From Mycolicibacter sinensis (GTDB lineage: Bacteria; Actinomycetota; Actinomycetes; Mycobacteriales; Mycobacteriaceae), in assembly GCF_001667375.1 (NCBI RefSeq), contig NZ_LZIN01000075.1, positions 186,001 through 250,000 on the forward strand: a DNA stretch of 64,000 bases, read 5' to 3'. Below the pieces are notes generated by a model. The model searched no databases. It was not told the origin of the DNA and was given only the letters and a program-made list of their open reading frames with translations. Of the stretch, positions 15,849-25,205 are shown piece by piece (position 1 is the stretch's first letter; each line of letters begins with the position of its first letter). The position numbers and the translations under genes were made by a program.

Positions 15849-18133
15849 GCTCGGATGCTCAAGCGATTCAGTCGGCGTCACAAGCCCCGTACTGGGACGG
15901 GGTGGTCCGCCCCTATATTCCAGGAGCTCGCCTAAACATTGCCTCAGATCTCTTGCTGCACCAGGAGGTGGCCGAAGATCTTGATCCGGTCACATATGAA
16001 GTCATCCGGTATTCACTGCTTCAGCTGAACTTCGAACACGCATCGCTGCTGTGCCGGTTAGCGATCTCGCCGGCGGTGATGATCACCCGAGACATGCAAA
16101 CCACGTTGCTCACCGAAGACGGTGATGTGCCTTTCATGGGTCCCGGCCTGCAGTATTTCGCCACGGCGAGCTCGCTGATCGCCAAGTGGACACTGGAGCA
16201 CCGCGCAGCCAATCCCGGGATCCGCGACGGCGACATGTTCATCTGCAACGACCCATACGTAGGCTCGCCGCACCAGCCCGACACGTGTATCGCCGCGCCG
16301 GTGTTCGTTGATGGCCGGCTGTTCGGGTGGGTGACGAATACCATGCACCACCTCGATCTCGGCGGTATCAAGTTGGGGAGCACCGACGAGTCTGCCGCCG
16401 ACATCTACCATGAGGGCATCTGCCTGCCCCCGACCATGGTCATGTCTGACAGGCGGATTCGCGACGATGTCGTCGACCTTTTCGCCCGATCCAGCCGCTT
16501 GTCCCCCATGGTGGGTATGGATCTGCGTGCCAGCATCGCCGCCTGCGGCCGAGCCCGCGACCAACTCAGTGCCCTGATCGACAAGTACGGTGCCGGAGCA
16601 GTCAAAGCGGTGATGCGAGGCACGATGGCCGCGGCCCGAGAGTGTTTCGAGGAGCGGCTGGCTCAGATTCCTGACGGTCGTTGGGTGCATCGGGTCTACG
16701 CCGAGACCTGTCGGCCAGGCGACGATGGCATCTTTCGTATTCAGGTCGGCATCACCAAAGAGGGCGGGCGGCTGCGGATTGACAATCGCGACACCGATCC
16801 GCAGGCCGGGTCGCTGAACTGTGGATTCGGAGCTTTCTCGGGTGCGGTGCTCGCCGCGATCACGGCGAACCTCGTCTCCGATCTGTCGGGTTGTTACGGG
16901 GGTGTGTACTCCAATGTCGACTTCGAACTTCAACCCGGACTGCTCAATTGCGCCGAGTTTCCCGCGGCCGTGGGCCCGGTCGGTTCACGCAACGCGATGT
17001 TGAACATCAACGCCGCGGCGGTTGCGGTCGCAAAGATGATGTCTTGCGGCACAACGGAAATTCGCAAGCGGGCCCTCGGACCCAACACAACCAACTTCTA
17101 CGGGGCGATCTGCTCGGGCGTCACGCGGGCCAACGGCCCATTCACGATGTTCGATGCCGACGGCATGATCGGAGCGCTCGGCGCGCGTGACCAGGAGGAC
17201 GGTGTCGACGCCGGCGGGCACTTTTGGATACCTGAAGGCATCGGGGCCAACGTCGAACATAACGAGCAAGGAAGTCCGGTCGTGGCGCTGTACCGGCGTC
17301 TGGTATCCGGTGGCGCCGCCGGCGCCGGCCGGTTCCGCGGGGGGCGCGGTGTGGAGGTGGCCTACATGATGCACGGAGCCGATGCCGCCGTCCTCTCGCT
17401 CTACAAGAATGAATCGATTCCGAAAGCACAAGGCATGTGGGGCGCAAACCCGGGATCCTTCGGAGGGATGCGCGTCAAGACCGGCGCGCGCGTCGACGCT
17501 GTTCTCGCAGCAGGACGGATCCCGCAGGATTTTTCGGAGCTCGATGGTGTGGAGACCCCGCTGCCCTTCAGCGGGGGCAGCCACCCGCCGATGACCGAAG
17601 GCGACGTGTGGACGATGACCAATCCGGTCGCTCCGGGGTATGGCGATCCGCTGCTACGCGCCCCGGACCGGGTCGCCGACGACCTTGCACAGGGGGCTTG
17701 CTTGTTGGAGACCGCGGAGTCGACGTACGGCGTGGTCTTTGACTCCGCAGGGATGCCCGACGCCGCGGCGACGGCGAAGAAGCGTGCGAGCATCCGGGAG
17801 ACCCGTCTCGGGTATGCGCCCCGACGCGATTTCCCGGTCGATGACGTCGCCGACATCGGCCGGGTGGGTGATGCGCTACGCCACACAGCGGGTGCGTGGT
17901 CGTGCCGGTGCGGCGCCGATCTTGGACGCGCGGACTCCTACAAGGAACTCCTTGTCCGACGGGACACTCCGGGCGACAAGCTAGGCGCTGACTATGTGTC
18001 GCCGTACCCGCAGATGGCCGCTCGAATGAGCCTGCGCGAATTTTTTTGTCCGGAGTGTGGCGTGCGGGTCGAGGCGGAGCTGGCCCGTGCCGACGACAGC
18101 GACTTGTGCGATATCGAGCTCGCCACCGGGTGA
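15845..18133 (+). CDS. HyuB-type subunit with fused C-terminal zinc-ribbon-like domain
   Basis: 762 residues. Residues about 30-620 are the hydantoinase B/oxoprolinase domain: DGDMFICNDPYVGSPHQPD, FGWVTNTMHHLDLGG and the glycine-rich GGAAGAGRFRGGRGVE. The last 100 residues or so are an extra domain with two Cys pairs, CRCGADLG and CPECGVRVE, resembling the small gamma/delta zinc-binding subunits of acetone and acetophenone carboxylases. A fused accessory subunit suggests an ATP-dependent carboxylase acting on a ketone. The GTG start at 15845 overlaps the HyuA stop (GTGA) and has TTTGGAGG upstream. Function beyond the family is inference. Confidence 0.82.
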   Translation: MSSDAQAIQSASQAPYWDGVVRPYIPGARLNIASDLLLHQEVAEDLDPVTYEVIRYSLLQLNFEHASLLCRLAISPAVMITRDMQTTLLTEDGDVPFMGPGLQYFATASSLIAKWTLEHRAANPGIRDGDMFICNDPYVGSPHQPDTCIAAPVFVDGRLFGWVTNTMHHLDLGGIKLGSTDESAADIYHEGICLPPTMVMSDRRIRDDVVDLFARSSRLSPMVGMDLRASIAACGRARDQLSALIDKYGAGAVKAVMRGTMAAARECFEERLAQIPDGRWVHRVYAETCRPGDDGIFRIQVGITKEGGRLRIDNRDTDPQAGSLNCGFGAFSGAVLAAITANLVSDLSGCYGGVYSNVDFELQPGLLNCAEFPAAVGPVGSRNAMLNINAAAVAVAKMMSCGTTEIRKRALGPNTTNFYGAICSGVTRANGPFTMFDADGMIGALGARDQEDGVDAGGHFWIPEGIGANVEHNEQGSPVVALYRRLVSGGAAGAGRFRGGRGVEVAYMMHGADAAVLSLYKNESIPKAQGMWGANPGSFGGMRVKTGARVDAVLAAGRIPQDFSELDGVETPLPFSGGSHPPMTEGDVWTMTNPVAPGYGDPLLRAPDRVADDLAQGACLLETAESTYGVVFDSAGMPDAAATAKKRASIRETRLGYAPRRDFPVDDVADIGRVGDALRHTAGAWSCRCGADLGRADSYKELLVRRDTPGDKLGADYVSPYPQMAARMSLREFFCPECGVRVEAELARADDSDLCDIELATG

Positions 18134-18139
18134 CCATCC

Positions 18140-18289
18140 ATGCAGCCCATTTCGTGTCGTTGCCAGGCCGTGGCGTTCGAGCTGGAAGGAGCTCCCTTGA
18201 ATGTCGAGCTGCCGCAGTGCGTGGCGTTGGCGGTCATGCGAGGAAACACCCTGCACCTGCCGCCAGGCGGCGGAATCCCCCAACACTGA
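18140..18289 (+). CDS. 49-residue cysteine-containing peptide of unknown function
   Basis: The ATG at 18140, seven bases after the HyuB stop, opens a 49-residue frame ending at TGA 18287-18289. It begins MQPISCRCQAVAFELEG, with a C-x-C pair and a second Cys at PQC, recalling the first strand and metal ligands of GFA-like or small zinc-ribbon proteins. It fills the gap between HyuB and the EthD-like gene exactly. No strong Shine-Dalgarno is seen, so translation could depend on coupling to HyuB. It could equally be a chance frame; position and Cys content argue for a real peptide or a remnant of one. Confidence 0.45.
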   Translation: MQPISCRCQAVAFELEGAPLNVELPQCVALAVMRGNTLHLPPGGGIPQH

Positions 18290-18310
18290 GATCAGAAAGC
18301 AGGCCGTCCA

Positions 18311-18652
18311 ATGACCGCTAAGCTCATCCTATTTGTCCGCAGGCGTGCTGATCTTACGCCCGAGCAGTTCAAAGACCGCTACGAATCCGGGCACGTGCCG
18401 CTCGCGCATAGTGTTTCGCCGCTGCTGCGTAAATACGTACGCAATTATCTGAGCCAGTTTCCTGGCGGCCCGGAACCAGAGTATGACGCCGTGACAGAAT
18501 TCTGGTTCGACAACATGGCGGACCTCGAGGCGACGGTGGCGTGGTCAGCGAGCGACGAGGGGCAGGTACTCGCTCGGGACGAGGCCGAGTTCATCGACCG
18601 CGACGCGATGCGTCTGTTCATCGTCGAGGAGGAATGTTCCTCGGTGGGCTAG
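18311..18652 (+). CDS. EthD-domain dimeric alpha/beta-barrel protein
   Basis: 113 residues. The pattern KLILFVRRRADLTPEQFKDR at 4-23, then YESGHVPLAHSV and a later EFWFDNMADLEATVAW, matches the EthD/stress-responsive ferredoxin-like fold. Such small proteins are frequent in mycobacterial ether, steroid and aromatic catabolic operons, where their role is generally undefined. It follows the Hyu genes closely and is probably the last gene of that operon, since a decayed insertion sequence starts just beyond it. Confidence 0.8.
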   Translation: MTAKLILFVRRRADLTPEQFKDRYESGHVPLAHSVSPLLRKYVRNYLSQFPGGPEPEYDAVTEFWFDNMADLEATVAWSASDEGQVLARDEAEFIDRDAMRLFIVEEECSSVG

Positions 18653-18654
18653 CC

Positions 18655-18985
18655 TCGATCCACTGATGATTCGTCTGCCCATAGTCCGAATCGCCACGCA
18701 TCATAATCTGACCGGTGACCCCGCCCTCATGGGCGCCGGCAACGGCCTGGGCGATGATGCGGGCGGAGTTGGCTCGCCCGGCCCGCGACCGGGCTCCGGC
18801 GATTACCGGTGCACCGGTCCGGATGCTGATCTTCGGCTTGGCGGTATGAACCTTTGACAACCTTGGCCGCCAGCAGTCCAGGCGGGCCGCTGCTGCCGGC
18901 CAGTGTCAGCACCAGCACCACCACCAGCCCAGCGCGCGACACGAGATCGTGGTCTTCGAACACCGCCGATCCTGCGGCAAAGCTA
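18655..18985 (-). pseudogene. IS1380-like transposase remnant, frameshifted and internally deleted
   Basis: On the minus strand one frame reads AVFEDHDLVSRAGLVVVLVL, close to the conserved N-terminal segment of IS1380-family transposases (usually VFDDPNLVSHAGL). After a frame change another reads AGRANSARIIAQAVAGAHEG then VTGQIMMRGDSDYG, corresponding to the first catalytic Asp region (usually LVRADSAFYG). The two blocks are far closer than in an intact protein and the C-terminal catalytic half is missing. The inverted motif GAAGTGCC (19000-19007) / GGCACTTC (19064-19071) just outside may belong to the element's end, but this is not established. Between 18986 and 19209 nothing else is recognisable. 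Confidence 0.65.
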
Positions 18986-19209
18986 TGGGAATTTGCACTG
19001 GAAGTGCCTTTCCGAACTCGGATAGTTGCTGCGTAAGAAACACAAACCATCCCAGGTCAGAGGGCACTTCCCTGATAGCAACACCCCCAATCCCCGATTT
19101 GTCAGTGGATCGATGCTAAGAGCGCGAGTCCGTGCAACAGCCTGCCTTAAGGCCGGCCGGCCGCAGCCAAGGGACCAACGCCGTGGCCACGGGCTGAGGC
19201 GGGGCTCTG

Positions 19210-19959
19210 TCAGAGATATGCCTTGAGGTTTCGCAGGGCCACCTCGGCAAGAGGTCCCTGCGCTCGGAGGGCGGATTCCTCCAGCCGCATCCGCCTGACA
19301 CCGACCCGCGCGAACTCGGATGCGGTCCCATCGATCCGATTGGGTGCACCCCACCGCCCGAAACGCCAGATGGCTCCCTCGGGTGAGGAGACCTCGACCA
19401 CAAGATCGTCGATCGCGGCCGGCTTCGCAACGCCGGATCGCAACAAGGCATATGGTATCGCTCGATAGGTGATGTGACAGACGTGGCGAAGCCTGTTCGT
19501 ATCGACGGGCTGCACACCCAGCGCCGCGAAGCAGTCGAGCCCGTGTGCCCAGGTCTCCATGAGTCGTGCTGTGCACAAGCTGACAGCCGACATCAGGTTC
19601 GGCCCCCACGGCACCCGCGTAGTGGGATCGATTCGTCGGAAGGCTACCGCCGCCCCATCGCGAGCCTGCCGCCATGCCGACAGGACTTCGGCGCCCGGCC
19701 GGTCGCCAGCTGGAGTATCGATGAATCCGGTGTCACCGGAGTTCACTGCAGCGAGGATCTCGGCGAAGCGCGCCTCGCCTCCACCCGTCAGTGACGTTGT
19801 CGCAACGTCATCGAACATTGCCAAGTGAGCGATCTGGTCGCGAACACTCCAGCCCTCAGCCGGCGTGGGAGTCACCCACCGCGCTTCGTCGAGGCTGTGG
19901 ACAAGGTCGTCGAGAATCGCTTGTTCGGCGGTCAGGTCGTCGAGTATCGATACACCCAT
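19210..19959 (-). CDS. maleylpyruvate-isomerase/DinB-like metal-binding protein (TIGR03084-like)
   Basis: 249 residues. The N-terminal half is a DinB-like four-helix domain with DDLTAEQAILDDLVHSLDE, then TPAEGWSVRDQIAHLAMFD, where the His is the usual metal ligand; further on come LMETWAHGLDCFAALG and HVCHITYRAIPYAL. This matches a mycobacterial family annotated TIGR03084, related to mycothiol-dependent isomerases. The C-terminal part is a sterol-carrier-like or unclassified domain. The ATG at 19959 has AAGGA upstream; an earlier ATG at 20001 would put the palindromic operator directly against the start codon, which would require leaderless translation. The substrate is unknown. Confidence 0.75.
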   Translation of the reverse strand: MGVSILDDLTAEQAILDDLVHSLDEARWVTPTPAEGWSVRDQIAHLAMFDDVATTSLTGGGEARFAEILAAVNSGDTGFIDTPAGDRPGAEVLSAWRQARDGAAVAFRRIDPTTRVPWGPNLMSAVSLCTARLMETWAHGLDCFAALGVQPVDTNRLRHVCHITYRAIPYALLRSGVAKPAAIDDLVVEVSSPEGAIWRFGRWGAPNRIDGTASEFARVGVRRMRLEESALRAQGPLAEVALRNLKAYL

Positions 19960-20001
19960 CGAGGCAACATCCTTGGGTTGCAGGAATTCCACCGTAATCA
20001 T

Positions 20002-20016
20002 ACTAACCAGGTTAGT
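20002..20016. promoter_or_regulatory. regulon operator, copy 5 (perfect palindrome)
   Basis: ACTAACCAGGTTAGT, a perfect 15-base palindrome around a central A, upstream of the minus-strand gene at 19210-19959. It is one of the two most symmetrical copies in the window. Confidence 0.7.
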
Positions 20017-20348
20017 AAATAAGGAGTAACGCTGATTGCGGTGTTGCATGCGCTGCGACGTGGCCCCAGTCGTCGCGCAACCTGGGGCTCGATTGGACCC
20101 CGCAGCCCAGCGGAATGCCGCGCACCGACTATGTCCATGGAGGTTCTTCATCGCCAATCATGTTGGTTTGATGCAGAGTTCACGCATCTTAGGGCCGCCC
20201 CAGCCGGTCGGAGGGCGCGAACTCGAGGGGCGGGAGAGTCATCGTGCGCCAAGCACGTCCGGCGGTCTCCCACCCGGTCCCGGGCCACAGTGGGAGGGGC
20301 ATTAGAAGAGATACAAGCCAGATTGGGTGACCGGCGCCGGCCACCCCG
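20017..20348. other. intergenic region without a recognised gene
   Basis: About 330 bases between the operator and the stop of the first SDR gene of the Atu-like operon. I see no supported reading frame, RNA gene or repeat. The final bases before 20349 are where the sequence shared with 6993-7052 begins. Confidence 0.5.
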
Positions 20349-21182
20349 TCAGAGGTACTCGGACCCACCGTCGACATTGAGCAGTACACCGTTGACGTAA
20401 CTCGCGCGATCGGACACCAGGAAGGCGATCGCGTCGGCGATATCGTCCGGCACCCCGAGTCGGGTTCCCCAGGTGGCCTGATGCCAGCGTGCGTTGGCGT
20501 CGGCGAAGTAGTCGTCTTCACTGCCACCCGTTTCAGCCATCCACCGGCGGCGCTTCTCGACGATCTGCTCGTTGACGATCATGCCCGGCAACACTGCATT
20601 CGCCCGGATGCCCTGCGGACCATATTCCCGGGCAAGATTTTTGGTGAAATGCGCTAGGGCGGCCTTCTGTGCCGAATAGTGCGCGATCCGCGGGACGAAG
20701 TGGCGCATCGACATGGCCGAGGTGGTCACGATGGCTCCGCCGCCCGAGCCCAGCATCAGCGGCACTCCGGCCCGGCAGGCGCGCACCGAGGTCATCAGCA
20801 CCGACTGATACGACCGGTCCCACCAGTCGTCGGGCTCGGTGACCGATTCTCCGAGTTCGCACAGCCCGACGGTGTTGACCAGGATATCGAGCCGGCCGTG
20901 CTTGGCAGCCACCGCCGCGATCAGTTGCTCCGCCTGACCGGCCTCGGTCAGATCGGCGGCGATGGCCGCCGCCGATGCCGCACCGGCGCTGCGGGCATCG
21001 GCCGCCACGGCCTCCAGAGCGGGCTTGGCGGCATAGCGGTAGTGCTCATCGCCCTCGGTATGTCCGCGCGAGCACACGATCAGATGCACACCTTCGGCGG
21101 CCAGTCGCAGGGCCGTGGCCCGTCCCATGCCCTGGGTTGCACCGAGAACCAGAGCTACCTTGCCGCGCAGTCCGAGATCCAT
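20349..21182 (-). CDS. short-chain dehydrogenase/reductase (Atu-type operon)
   Basis: 277 residues, classical SDR: cofactor motif GATQGMGRA at 14-22, LVNTVGL in place of the NNAG motif, catalytic Ser in VTTSAMS and Tyr-x3-Lys as YSAQK, then the C-terminal NVDGG. It would oxidise or reduce a hydroxy- or keto-acyl intermediate with NAD(P). It is the last gene of an eight-gene minus-strand operon whose content matches the acyclic terpene utilisation cluster, which also includes two SDRs (AtuB, AtuG). Start ATG at 21182, three bases after the preceding stop, with AAGGGG upstream. A fragment of its 3' end is repeated at 6993-7052. Confidence 0.85.
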   Translation of the reverse strand: MDLGLRGKVALVLGATQGMGRATALRLAAEGVHLIVCSRGHTEGDEHYRYAAKPALEAVAADARSAGAASAAAIAADLTEAGQAEQLIAAVAAKHGRLDILVNTVGLCELGESVTEPDDWWDRSYQSVLMTSVRACRAGVPLMLGSGGGAIVTTSAMSMRHFVPRIAHYSAQKAALAHFTKNLAREYGPQGIRANAVLPGMIVNEQIVEKRRRWMAETGGSEDDYFADANARWHQATWGTRLGVPDDIADAIAFLVSDRASYVNGVLLNVDGGSEYL

Positions 21183-21185
21183 GGC

Positions 21186-22343
21186 TTAGCCCCTTGGCAG
21201 GCCCAGCCAGCGCTGGGCGATGATGTTTCGTTGGATCTCGCTGGTACCGCCGATGATCGACAGCACGGTGGCCGCTCGCAGAAAGTGCTCAGCGTCCTCG
21301 GCCAACCGGTCGCCGCTGTCAACGGTATAGGCATCCGGCCCCAGCTCATCGACCAGCCACTGCGCCACCCGCTGCGCCACGGCCGGCCCGTGCAGCTTGC
21401 TCATCGAAGCTTCACCGCTGGCAGATTCACCGCGATCGCCCAAGGCCACCACCTGCTGGCCCAGTAGCCGCTCGGCCTGCAGTTCCATGATGAACTCGCC
21501 GATTTGACGATACTTCGCCTCGTCCAGTTCGATGCATCGCTCACCGATGCGGTGCAGATAACGCGCCAGCAACAACCGAGCCTCGCGCCCGCCGAAGCTC
21601 ATCGAGCGTTCCATGTCCAGTGCCCGCGACATCATTGACCAGGCTTCGCCCTCGGTGCCGATGAGGTTGCCGGCCGGCACCGTCACGTCGTCGAAGAAGC
21701 AGGCGTTGACCCGCCAGCCGCCCATCACCCGCACCGGCTGGATGGTCACCCCGGGAGCGTGCGCATCGATCATCAGCAGCGACAGCCCCTTGTGCCGGGA
21801 GCCATTCGGATCGGTGCGTACCAGGGTGAAGATCCAGTCGGCCAGGTGCGCGCCGGAAGTCCACATCTTCTGCCCGCTGACCACGAAATCACCGTCCTCG
21901 TTCCGGGCGGCCTTGGTGCGCAGCGCCAGCATGTCGCTGCCGGCTTCGGGTTCGCTGTAACCGCCGGCATAACTCCACGACGCATCCAGGATGTGCGGTA
22001 GATGTTCGGCGGCAAGTTCATCGGGCCCGAAAGTAGCCAACATCCAGCCGACGGCCTCGGCCTGTTCCAGGCCGTAGGTGGGCAATCCGGCCGAATCCAT
22101 TTCCTCGTGAGCCACGAAACGTTCGGTCTGGGTGGCGGGCCGGCCGTGGGGCTGCGGCCAGCCCAGCCCGATGACGTCCTGGCGGACCAGCCATGGGTGG
22201 AACACGGTCGGCGCCTGGCGGTCGCTTTCCAGGGCGGTCATCTCGGCATGCATCGCCGCCATATCGTCGGCGCTGAATTCATCAATGTGCGAGCGCAATG
22301 AGTCGCGTCGCCGTGATTCGGCTTGGTCAAGACGGAAGCGCAT
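21186..22343 (-). CDS. acyl-CoA dehydrogenase
   Basis: 385 residues of normal length. Motifs are YSEPEAGSDMLALRTKA in the middle domain, KMWTSGAHLADWIFTLVR and the C-terminal IIGGTSEIQRNIIAQRWLGL. The signature matches the mycobacterial FadE group whose members often pair with a second subunit. In the Atu-like operon it is the second dehydrogenase, besides that at 24051; the known Atu pathway uses one citronellyl-CoA dehydrogenase, so an extra step or side-chain position is implied. It sits 31 bases after the SDR at 22375 and just before the SDR at 20349. Confidence 0.88.
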   Translation of the reverse strand: MRFRLDQAESRRRDSLRSHIDEFSADDMAAMHAEMTALESDRQAPTVFHPWLVRQDVIGLGWPQPHGRPATQTERFVAHEEMDSAGLPTYGLEQAEAVGWMLATFGPDELAAEHLPHILDASWSYAGGYSEPEAGSDMLALRTKAARNEDGDFVVSGQKMWTSGAHLADWIFTLVRTDPNGSRHKGLSLLMIDAHAPGVTIQPVRVMGGWRVNACFFDDVTVPAGNLIGTEGEAWSMMSRALDMERSMSFGGREARLLLARYLHRIGERCIELDEAKYRQIGEFIMELQAERLLGQQVVALGDRGESASGEASMSKLHGPAVAQRVAQWLVDELGPDAYTVDSGDRLAEDAEHFLRAATVLSIIGGTSEIQRNIIAQRWLGLPRG

Positions 22344-22374
22344 GAGGATGAGTACCTTTCCTGGCTGCCGGCGT

Positions 22375-23151
22375 TCAGGCCAGCAGGCTGTAACCGCCGT
22401 CGACCGGGATGGTCAGGCCGGTGACGAACTGGAAGTCACTGGACAACAGCGACACGATGACCGAGGCCAATTCGTCGGGGTGGCCCAACCGTCGTAGCGG
22501 TGTCTTCTGCGCCACCGCCGCCTGCATATCGGCCACACCGGCGATGATGTCCTCGCCGCCGTGACCGGGGTTGTCAACCAGCGACGGTGAGATACCGTTG
22601 ACACGAACACCTTTGGGTCCCAGCTCGGCGCCGAAGTAGCGCACCAGATTCTCCATTGCCGCCTTGGCGGGACCGATGGCCCCGTAGTACCGGGCGTAGT
22701 GGTTGGCGCCCAGGCTGCTGACCGCGACGACCGAGCCGCCGACCTTCTCCAATTCGGGCAGCGCGGTGCGGATGGCCTCCCACAAACCCCACACCTGGAC
22801 GTCGAAGACGCGGTCGTATTCCTCGCGGGTGACTTTCAGGGTGCGTCCGGCGATGATCGGTACCGCGGTGGTGACCAGCCCGCCCAGGCCGCCGAGAGCC
22901 TCGATTGCGGCGCTGACGAAGCCGGCGGCGTCGGTGCCCAGGTCGCCGCGCACCAGTACCGGCTCGGGACCGCCGGTGGCGCGGGCGTGGGCCTGTGTTT
23001 CCTTGGCGGCAGCGTCGTTCTCGAGGTATCCGATGGCGCAGCGGATGCCGGCCGCGGTCAGCTGCACTACGGTGGATCGTCCGATGCCGCGGCTACCGCC
23101 GATGACGAAGACCTTGTCCGGCAGAGTGCGGGTGTACGACTGCTGGCTCAT
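22375..23151 (-). CDS. short-chain dehydrogenase/reductase (Atu-type operon)
   Basis: 258 residues. GGSRGIGRS (about 18-26) is the cofactor loop. The usual Tyr-x3-Lys catalytic pair appears as YGAIGPAKAAMENLVRYF: the lysine-bearing helix is clear, but the tyrosine spacing is atypical (YYGAIGPAK), as in enoyl-reductase-like SDRs. It ends with TGLTIPVDGGYSLLA. The best guess is an enoyl reductase or a hydroxyacyl dehydrogenase. It overlaps the crotonase stop by four bases (ATGA), so the two are coupled. Confidence 0.82.
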   Translation of the reverse strand: MSQQSYTRTLPDKVFVIGGSRGIGRSTVVQLTAAGIRCAIGYLENDAAAKETQAHARATGGPEPVLVRGDLGTDAAGFVSAAIEALGGLGGLVTTAVPIIAGRTLKVTREEYDRVFDVQVWGLWEAIRTALPELEKVGGSVVAVSSLGANHYARYYGAIGPAKAAMENLVRYFGAELGPKGVRVNGISPSLVDNPGHGGEDIIAGVADMQAAVAQKTPLRRLGHPDELASVIVSLLSSDFQFVTGLTIPVDGGYSLLA

Positions 23152-24017
23152 TGTGCTGTGCTCCCGGATCCGAAGTGCTCGTCGCGCTTCTTGAATGCTT
23201 CGCTGGTACCGCTCTTCTTACGTTCCTTGACGAAGTTGAACTCGTCGGGCTCGAACCGCAGGTTGGTGCCGTAGCTGTGGAACAGGTAGGCGGTGGTCTC
23301 CTCCAGGGCCAGCGCCGAGCTTGCCTCCACCAGACGGTAAGCCTCCTTGGCGATGGTGATGCCGTCGGCCGGCATCTTGGCGACCTGGGCGGCCAGCGCC
23401 TCGGTCTCGGCGGCCACATCGGATTCGTCGACAAATCGCGTGAACAGCTTCATCGACTCGAATTCCTCGGCGGGGGCCATCCGGCCGGTCAGCATGAGGT
23501 CGCGCATGACGACGGGTCCGAGCCGATGCAGGAACAGCGCGACGTTGCCGAGCACCGGGCCCAGGAAGCGTGCCGCGGGCATACCGATCCTGGCCTGGCG
23601 AGATGCGACGACCAGGTCGGCCGACAGCGCCAGCTCGAAACCCAATCCCAGGGCGTACGACTCGAGCTGCACGATGGTCACCTTCGGAAAACCAATGAAC
23701 TCGTGGAACATCCGCTGGCCCTTGCGGTCGACCGTCAGTCGGCGCCGCTGGCTCGGCCGACGGTCATCTCCCGGGGTGCTGTACCAGCCATAGGCGCGGT
23801 TGAGGTCGACACCGGTGGTGAACACCCCACCCTCGCCGCGGAGGATCACGACCTTGATGGCGTCGTCGTCGCCGACGTCATCGAGCAGGCGACCCATCAG
23901 CTCGCAGTCTTCGGGCGCCATAGCGTTCTTCTTCTCCGGGTTGGAGATGGTGATCCGCGCGACGTGGCTTTCATGATCCTTCTCTAGCCATACGCGTTCG
24001 GTCTCGGTCGTAGTCAT
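23148..24017 (-). CDS. enoyl-CoA hydratase/isomerase (crotonase family)
   Basis: 289 residues. Crotonase features are ISNPEKKNAMAPEDCELMG, the first oxyanion-hole segment GGVFTTGVDLNRA, an insertion of about 25 residues (YSTPGDDRRPSQRRRL) and the second segment ESYALGLGFELALSADLVVAS. The Glu positions of a standard hydratase are not obviously conserved after ALGLG, so isomerase or lyase activity is possible. In the Atu pathway a crotonase (AtuE) hydrates the carboxylated enoyl-CoA, and this protein occupies the equivalent place. Start ATG at 24017; the downstream SDR overlaps its end. Confidence 0.83.
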   Translation of the reverse strand: MTTTETERVWLEKDHESHVARITISNPEKKNAMAPEDCELMGRLLDDVGDDDAIKVVILRGEGGVFTTGVDLNRAYGWYSTPGDDRRPSQRRRLTVDRKGQRMFHEFIGFPKVTIVQLESYALGLGFELALSADLVVASRQARIGMPAARFLGPVLGNVALFLHRLGPVVMRDLMLTGRMAPAEEFESMKLFTRFVDESDVAAETEALAAQVAKMPADGITIAKEAYRLVEASSALALEETTAYLFHSYGTNLRFEPDEFNFVKERKKSGTSEAFKKRDEHFGSGSTAQ

Positions 24018-24050
24018 CGTTGGCCTACTTTCTTGTCGAAATTCTCGTCT

Positions 24051-25204
<1,154 letters not shown>

Positions 25205-25205
<1 letters not shown>

